From assembly GCA_022578965.1 (NCBI GenBank), contig MU400551.1, forward strand, positions 186,001 through 250,000: DNA of 64,000 nt, in the 5' to 3' direction. Source of the stretch: Xylaria sp. FL1777 (Eukaryota; Ascomycota; Sordariomycetes; Xylariales; Xylariaceae). Numbering within the stretch: position 1 is the first letter of the stretch; every line of letters begins with the position of its first letter. Below the pieces are notes generated by a model, which saw only the letters and a list, made by a program, of their open reading frames with translations, made no database searches and was not told the origin of the DNA. Below are positions 58,569 to 64,000 of the stretch, in pieces. Position numbers and translations under genes: made by a program.

Positions 58569-59873
58569 TCAGTTTGATAGCTCCGGAGGACCACTCCACA
58601 TTTGACCATTCGCGTCACTTTCAAGCGACTGACGAAACAGCCTCAATGCCTCGTCATTCTGGCTCTTGACATCGAACTCGTTGGTGAAGGCCGCCATCTG
58701 TGCGAAGAACGCCTTCATTCTGGCCGGATCCTCATGCATGCCATCTTCGGCGAAGGCATACACGCGTCCAAACTTGCGCGCCAAATCAACAACGGCCTGG
58801 CTCCTCGGCCGTCGTACCCTGCAAAATGCCCGCAGCGCAGGAGCGACGTCGCTGGGCTTCTTGACGCAGTCAAGGAGACAGTCGAGGACCGCCGCATCCT
58901 CCAACGCCTGCGCTGCCCCGTTTCCGGCGAAGGGGAGGGAGGCGTGGGCGGCGTCTCCGAATATAGCCACGTTGTTCCGAGCATAGAAAGGCGCGTGATC
59001 GTGGTCCGCCGCAGTCCATGACGCACTCGTGTCCTTGGCGACCATCCGCACAATCTCTTGTGCTTCTTCGCTGTAGTCTGCGTACAGCGCAGGATCCAGG
59101 GGGGGAGCGTGACCACTGGGCGTGAATTTGGCTCCGCGGACGGCTACGCCAGCACTGAGGCGCGTGTTCTTGTTCAGCGGTATGCAATTGATATGACCCT
59201 TCGGCCCGAGCAGGATAGGCACAGATGTCGTCCACTTGGGATTAATTTGCTTTCTCGCCTCCTCTGTGGACACCATCGTCCTATAGATCTGCCAACCGTC
59301 GTGGTTTTTAGGAGCGGTGGCTGGATGGTCCGGCCCCAATAAATATGCTCTTGTGATACTATGAATACCATCCGCCCCGAGAAGGCAATCGACTAACGCA
59401 GACGTGCCGTCTTCAAAAGAGAGTTGGATTTTGGGTCCCGAGAGTGTTGTATGTTCTGTGATGGCTAGGAGCCTCTTCCCAAAGCCGATGTGGTCGGGCG
59501 AGATGAGGGCTCGAAATCCGTCGAGAAGATCAGCGCGACTCACGGTCTTTCTCCCCTTCGCTTTGCCCAGCTCGGCAACTAGTTGGCCGGTATATGGACC
59601 TTGAGCTAAAATGACTTCGGTTACCATCTCCTGATCCTCTTCACCCATAGTCAAAGCCTTGTCGAAGTAAGCTTGTCGCACTTCGGGCCCCAGGAGGGCC
59701 ATGGCTTTGATAGCGTTTAGATGAAGCGCCAAGCCAGCCCCGACGTCCGAGTATTCGGCCACAGCCTCATATACATGTACGTCGAGGTGTTGTTTCTTCG
59801 TCAGGCTAGCAGCCAGGGCCAGCCCGGCGATGCCACCACCAACGATTGCTACCTCGATTTTTGACATACTCAT
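58569..59873 (-). CDS. FAD-dependent monooxygenase (salicylate-hydroxylase-like)
   Basis: Single exon, 434 residues from the ATG at 59873; a second ATG two codons later (59867) gives MSKIEVAIVGGG and is equally possible. A class A flavoprotein monooxygenase. Visible are the FAD Rossmann motif VAIVGGGIAGLALAASL, VYEA with the ribose-binding acid, the DG motif CLLGADGIHS, and the GD motif NVAIFGDAAHASLPFAGNGA. By family it hydroxylates aromatic or polyketide-like substrates with NAD(P)H and O2. Whether it acts on salicylate or in secondary metabolism cannot be read from the sequence. It lies 1.5 kb from the P450 on the same strand, so a joint oxidative pathway is possible, but no polyketide synthase, peptide synthetase or terpene cyclase is in the window. 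Confidence 0.93.
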   Translation of the reverse strand: MSMSKIEVAIVGGGIAGLALAASLTKKQHLDVHVYEAVAEYSDVGAGLALHLNAIKAMALLGPEVRQAYFDKALTMGEEDQEMVTEVILAQGPYTGQLVAELGKAKGRKTVSRADLLDGFRALISPDHIGFGKRLLAITEHTTLSGPKIQLSFEDGTSALVDCLLGADGIHSITRAYLLGPDHPATAPKNHDGWQIYRTMVSTEEARKQINPKWTTSVPILLGPKGHINCIPLNKNTRLSAGVAVRGAKFTPSGHAPPLDPALYADYSEEAQEIVRMVAKDTSASWTAADHDHAPFYARNNVAIFGDAAHASLPFAGNGAAQALEDAAVLDCLLDCVKKPSDVAPALRAFCRVRRPRSQAVVDLARKFGRVYAFAEDGMHEDPARMKAFFAQMAAFTNEFDVKSQNDEALRLFRQSLESDANGQMWSGPPELSN

Positions 59874-62800
59874 ATTCACATAACTAACTAGTGTTGCGAC
59901 AAATCATAAAAGTAGAATGAAGGGAAAAAGAGAAAAGGAAATGGTAAAAACATGATTGCTTGGTTTTGCTGGCCTGGAAAACAAAGTTGTTGCTGGCATC
60001 AGATTCTCCTGTAAGTGTTTCCCCGATGCATTGAAACTCTGATCTCCGATGAAAAGTATAGGAAGCCCAAGTAAACCCGTTTCATCGCCAATTTTAAAAC
60101 AAATGTAGCGTGAATCCATGCTGTAATGAACTTATCAGGTTATAATCCTGACGATAGTTGGATTGGGTCTATTTTTCGAGGCTTCAAAATTCGAAATCAC
60201 GACCAAGGCATATCGGGCCGTCGAGCTGAATATAACATGTGGAATCATCTGGCAAAAAGAGATAGCTTGACTACACCGTACCTACAAGTACTATGAGATA
60301 GCTCGGTAATGCAATCCCTGCTTATGCCGCGCGGCGAGTTAAATGGAAACGCGACAAGAATAACCGACTTAGCTTTAGTGCAAAAGGAGTTACCGGTATA
60401 TTGGCTCTACTTGCTAATAGTATATGCAGATGCATTGACACTGTCATATCATTTTTGGCGATTGGATCTGGTAGCGAGTTGTTGGCCTGGCTTGGCCGGG
60501 GCGATTACGTTTGCCATACCGTGTACAGCTGTATGCACTGCGAATGAAATAGAAGATTTGACAGGACTTAGACCGCGTAATGGTAAAATTGAAAGTAAGA
60601 AGTATATGATGGCGCTTGTTCAAAATGTCAACCATGACCACCGATCAATGATCATTCGACGTGGCGTGAGCGGCTCTAGCGCGTCCCGAGGATTATTGAG
60701 GTTCTACTGCATATTCAGGGGATGTTAAATTACAAGGGAAAGTAGCGCGTCGTGTTCGTACAGCATTAGTGTTCTGAGTAGATAATTCCCAACAAACAGA
60801 GAAGACTCAAAAGGCGGTATCGACATCAGCAGCGAGGCTCGGAAGGAATTGCTAAATCGGTATTTGAAAATTCAAGACACGTTGGCATTGCTTGTACCCA
60901 GGTACACCACAACTCTTTTCTTATCTGATCTTACCCCTGCCGAATATCTACCAATCCTACCTAGCCTATCTACTGAGCTTGGCTAATTCGGGAAAAGTCG
61001 AGTCGCCTAATTGGATGGCCGATCTCGGAGCCAGGATAAGATTGATAAAACCCCAGTCGATTGATCTGATCGATTGACTGATTGATTAGATTACACAGAA
61101 GTAAGCCCGCCTGCATAATATAACGCACGGGACTGGTTATCAATAGGTATGATTGGATGTCCCCTAATGTTTGTCCAGACCGGGAAGAACGACGCCAGAC
61201 GGGAGCTGAAAACCTGTTTCCAAAGTGCTATCAGTTGGAACTAACAAAATATATTTAAGAGAGCAAGTTGTGGTGTAGCATTACCCTGAATTTAACACTG
61301 CTTATTTTCCTGTTAGTCCAGGACTGCAGAGCCCAACCTGTTCAACGAAAACAGCGTGAAGATGATATGATCAGCTGAGGAGACACTGTGCACACAGAGA
61401 TGTACACGTGTCGCAGGCATGTGCTCGCTAGCCGCAGCAAATTGAAGCATGGGAAATCTCCCGCCTCGGTACATAGGTATATCATACAGTAGCGGCCCAG
61501 TGCAGCCATGGCGCCCAGGATTTGGGAAAGTGAAGGCCTGCTACCCCTAATATACTAACCTCGTTTGTAAAAAAAGGATGAGCGTGCTGAGGTAATTGTC
61601 TGCAGGTACAAAGAGGACCTAGCTAGAAACACTAGTAAGGTCACATTTCATCTAGTGCTCCGGGCCGGAGAAATTTATCGTGACCCATAGCGTCTGTACC
61701 CCGTTGTTGGAGAGAATACCTATTCCACAATGTCGGGTTTTTCTGGGGGGAGACATCAGCCAATTGAGCCTCCGGAATGGCGCGATAACCCACCGGAAAA
61801 ATGACAGGTGGTTTAAGCGACGGGGTGACAGAATATCAAGCCTTTCAGCACGAAAATCTCGGTTGTTAGCGATTGGCTGGCATTGCCGGTGATGATATAA
61901 TAAGCTGACGCGACCACAGAAACAAATGTAAGTAAGCGGCCTTTTGAGTTGTACCTAATTATGTAACTGTCATTTGTCGGTTGGCGCGGAATACCGAGTA
62001 CGCTGTAATCCATACCTACTATGTAGTAATACACCCTGCTAAATCTTGATGCCTACAGTAGGTATTATCCCACTGCGCCTTGACACTAAAGCAGTATTAC
62101 ATCGAGATGCACTATTGTGCCAAATAATCCTATCTTTGTCTTGGCCCAGAGTAAGTATGCTTTGCTGTACGCAAATTCTTTAATCTAGAGTAATGCGAAA
62201 TCGGCGAGGATCGGAGTACAAAGAATCACCCTTTATCGGTAGGTAGGCTATCGGTACTACATACAATGCACTGTACAATAGCACTGGTTCTTCTGGTACT
62301 GGTATCGTAATCGCTGATGCAATCGCTGGCGCAATGCTGGGGTACCAGGTACGAAGTACAAACATACAAACATGGAGTAGCCATGCACAAAAGTTATCAG
62401 ATTGTCTCCACTCTGGCCCCCTGCAAGCCACATCTGATAGGGGTTTCTTACCGAAGCTGCCATCATCCATTACCGACAGCGGTCTAGAGTGTCAGTCCAT
62501 GATCTGGGTGTCTGCCTTATTAATAACTATTGCCCCCGGAACTCCTCAGCCCGTATTCGCATTACCAACCTTCTGCTGCCACCACTTCCTCCAGGCTCGA
62601 GAACCTCGTCCAGGCTTTTTGTCTGCTTCGTCCAAACATTTTTGCTTGTGAACACTGCTGTTCTGTTAAGTTATTAACAGGCCTCCCTCCCATTGACTCT
62701 ATTTATTGAGTACCCATAGTATATGACGTCTCTGGCAAATATTTGCATTGGACCACGAGGGAGCAAACAAGCGCATGCGACCAGTTGACGTCAATTACAA

Positions 62801-63072
62801 CCTACTATTATTTCCTAGCAATACTCTTGTCCTTTGTTAAGGCACGCACATTCCCTATACCCTACCGCAAAGCCTCAACCGACGAATTCACGACATGATT
62901 ACTATCGCCACAGTGTTGTGACACAGTGCAAAATCTCGACATCTCTCTTAATCCTTCCTGCGCCTACGTCGACCGGTATATCGTCGAGAAAACTGTAATA
63001 TTTTCTTGCTGCTGTGAGGGAAATCTACAACATTGGACGAGCAAAGAATAATTCTCAGCCCTTGGAGTTGCA
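59874..63072. other. 3.2 kb gene-free stretch
   Basis: The first part should be the promoter of the FAD monooxygenase and the end the promoter of the gene starting at 63073. A 139-codon frame at 60309-60728 has no recognisable domain and is not called. A GATTGACTGATTGATTAG-type run lies near 61071-61088. Confidence 0.55.
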
Positions 63073-64000
63073 ATGGCCGCTGCAGCCGACCAGATGCTTG
63101 CTGCCTCGGCAGCTCAGAGCATCCCTGACGAGTCAGGTCTCCCGTCAGTCGCTCCTTCGCTCACGTATTCGGAAGATTCTGAGGATCAGGACGAACTACG
63201 AATCCTAGAACCACCGCGTAGACGGCGCGCGTCCACCCGGTTAATATCCCAGAGTGCTACCGACATACAGAGGATCACGGGTGAATCTACCCAACAGCTG
63301 ATCAGCAGATGTTGCGGTGCTGGCTGCTGCATGAATTTTCAGAAGAAGAAGCTCGGCATTGAATATGAACAAGTTCCTCTTCCCGACAACGACGCCTTTC
63401 GCTCCTTGGGATTAAGGATCAAGGAGATTCCCACCGTCTTAACAGGCATCACTGATCTACCTGAGCAATTCATATTCTTAGAGAAGCAAGCTCGGCGCCG
63501 GTCTCAGGCAGCCTCACCCACCGACTCAGCCATTTCCTTGGGAAGTGATAACATTAATGAAATTCGAGGCACCAATGCATTGGCGCACAGCCTTCAGAGC
63601 CTAGAGCTTGAGAATCTCGACACCTCGATACAGCCTCCATCCTTTGTTCAGCCACATCCTCCTTACCATGTCTATCCTGCCAAGGTCCACAATACAAGGG
63701 AGTTGACCCGACCCGGCGCTCAGAAGAGGACTTTCCATTTTGATCTTGATATTACTGACTACCCCAACGAGGATAATCTTGATTTTAAGGTTGGAGGTGC
63801 CATTGGCGTTTCTGCACCCAACGACTCCTCTGTCGTGGAGGATGTTCTCGATTTATTGCTAGTTCCTCGCTTCCTTCGTGATAAACCCGTTTTGTTGCGG
63901 ACTACGAAAGGCCGATGGCCGACTGTCTGGGGCGAGGAGAAAGCAAGAGAGCTCGTAACAACGCGCCGGGACATTCTTACCTGGTGCTCCGACCTTCAGT
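63073..64000 (+). CDS. FAD-binding FR-type reductase, cytochrome P450 reductase/sulfite reductase FAD-domain type (5' part)
   Basis: An open frame runs from the ATG at 63073 to the window edge (309 complete codons), so the gene is partial. The first 200 residues are polar and disordered with a cysteine patch RCCGAGCCMNF near residue 90-100; they show no flavodoxin (FMN) domain. From about residue 215 the sequence matches the FAD-binding_1 domain: KRTFHFDLDI, VGGAIGVSAPND, VEDVLDLLLVPRFLRDKPVL and TTRRDILTWCSDLQ. In diflavin reductases this module takes electrons from NADPH to FAD and on to FMN. Here an FMN partner domain would have to be absent or supplied by another protein. The NAD-binding part would lie beyond the edge. 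Exact function is unknown. Confidence 0.8.
   Translation, partial: MAAAADQMLAASAAQSIPDESGLPSVAPSLTYSEDSEDQDELRILEPPRRRRASTRLISQSATDIQRITGESTQQLISRCCGAGCCMNFQKKKLGIEYEQVPLPDNDAFRSLGLRIKEIPTVLTGITDLPEQFIFLEKQARRRSQAASPTDSAISLGSDNINEIRGTNALAHSLQSLELENLDTSIQPPSFVQPHPPYHVYPAKVHNTRELTRPGAQKRTFHFDLDITDYPNEDNLDFKVGGAIGVSAPNDSSVVEDVLDLLLVPRFLRDKPVLLRTTKGRWPTVWGEEKARELVTTRRDILTWCSDLQ

Noticed and set aside
55135..59873. P450 and FAD monooxygenase as a secondary-metabolite cluster
   Set aside because: No synthase, cyclase, transporter or pathway regulator is adjacent in the window; two tailoring-type enzymes alone are not enough.
60309..60728. 139-codon plus-strand frame with two hydrophobic stretches
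   Set aside because: No family resemblance, no coding-like neighbours and no splice continuation; kept out for lack of support.

Overview
The window is nuclear DNA of a filamentous ascomycete (Pezizomycotina; Sordariomycetes is my best guess, not proven). The signs are many short spliceosomal introns (about 50 to 300 bp, mostly GTRNGT to YAG), long intergenic spaces, and typical filamentous-fungal families: a XprG/VIB-1 Ndt80 regulator, a CTF1/FarA-type Zn2Cys6 regulator, a Swi1/Tof1 fork-protection protein, a small metallothionein, a GPI-anchored PEBP and a cytochrome P450. I joined exons by hand so that reading phase is kept across every intron. No rRNA gene, convincing tRNA gene, CRISPR array or prophage was seen.

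Layout. 1-10 kb: XprG/VIB-1-like factor (+, three exons), a DUF2011-like basic protein (+), and a seven-transmembrane protein (-, three exons). 10-15.5 kb: no intact gene, only a possible decayed reading frame near 13 kb. 15.5-21 kb: a CTK1/CDK12-type kinase with an RS-rich N-terminus (+), convergent with an AMID/FSP1-like FAD oxidoreductase (-). 22.9-26.3 kb: a CTF1/FarA-like fatty-acid regulator (-, four exons). 29.4-34.5 kb: a mitochondrial short-chain 3-hydroxyacyl-CoA dehydrogenase (-) divergent from the Tof1/Swi1 gene (+). 34.9-40.5 kb: a 34-residue metallothionein, NAD formate dehydrogenase with a mitochondrial presequence, and a GPI-anchored PEBP (all -). 40.5-49.3 kb: a gene-free stretch holding a 0.6 kb MITE-like element with 54-bp terminal inverted repeats. 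49.3-53.7 kb: a 1496-residue disordered protein with a C-terminal methyltransferase-like fold (+). 55-60 kb: a cytochrome P450 and an FAD monooxygenase (both -). 63-64 kb: the start of a reductase of the cytochrome P450 reductase/sulfite reductase FAD-domain type, cut by the window edge (+).

How the genes relate. Most are unrelated housekeeping or regulatory genes. The clearest functional link is the CTF1/FarA-like regulator and the 3-hydroxyacyl-CoA dehydrogenase 3 kb away, whose upstream region carries a CCTCGG hexamer, the core known to be bound by Aspergillus FarA/FarB. The P450 and FAD monooxygenase could form a small oxidative pair, but there is no backbone enzyme beside them. I found no clearly undescribed multi-gene system. 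The items most worth a second look are the MITE, the two-lysine terminal exon of the metallothionein, the low-complexity insertion in the P450, the G-quadruplex-prone and microsatellite-bounded intron of the FSP1-like gene, and the degenerate SAM motif in the large methyltransferase-like protein.
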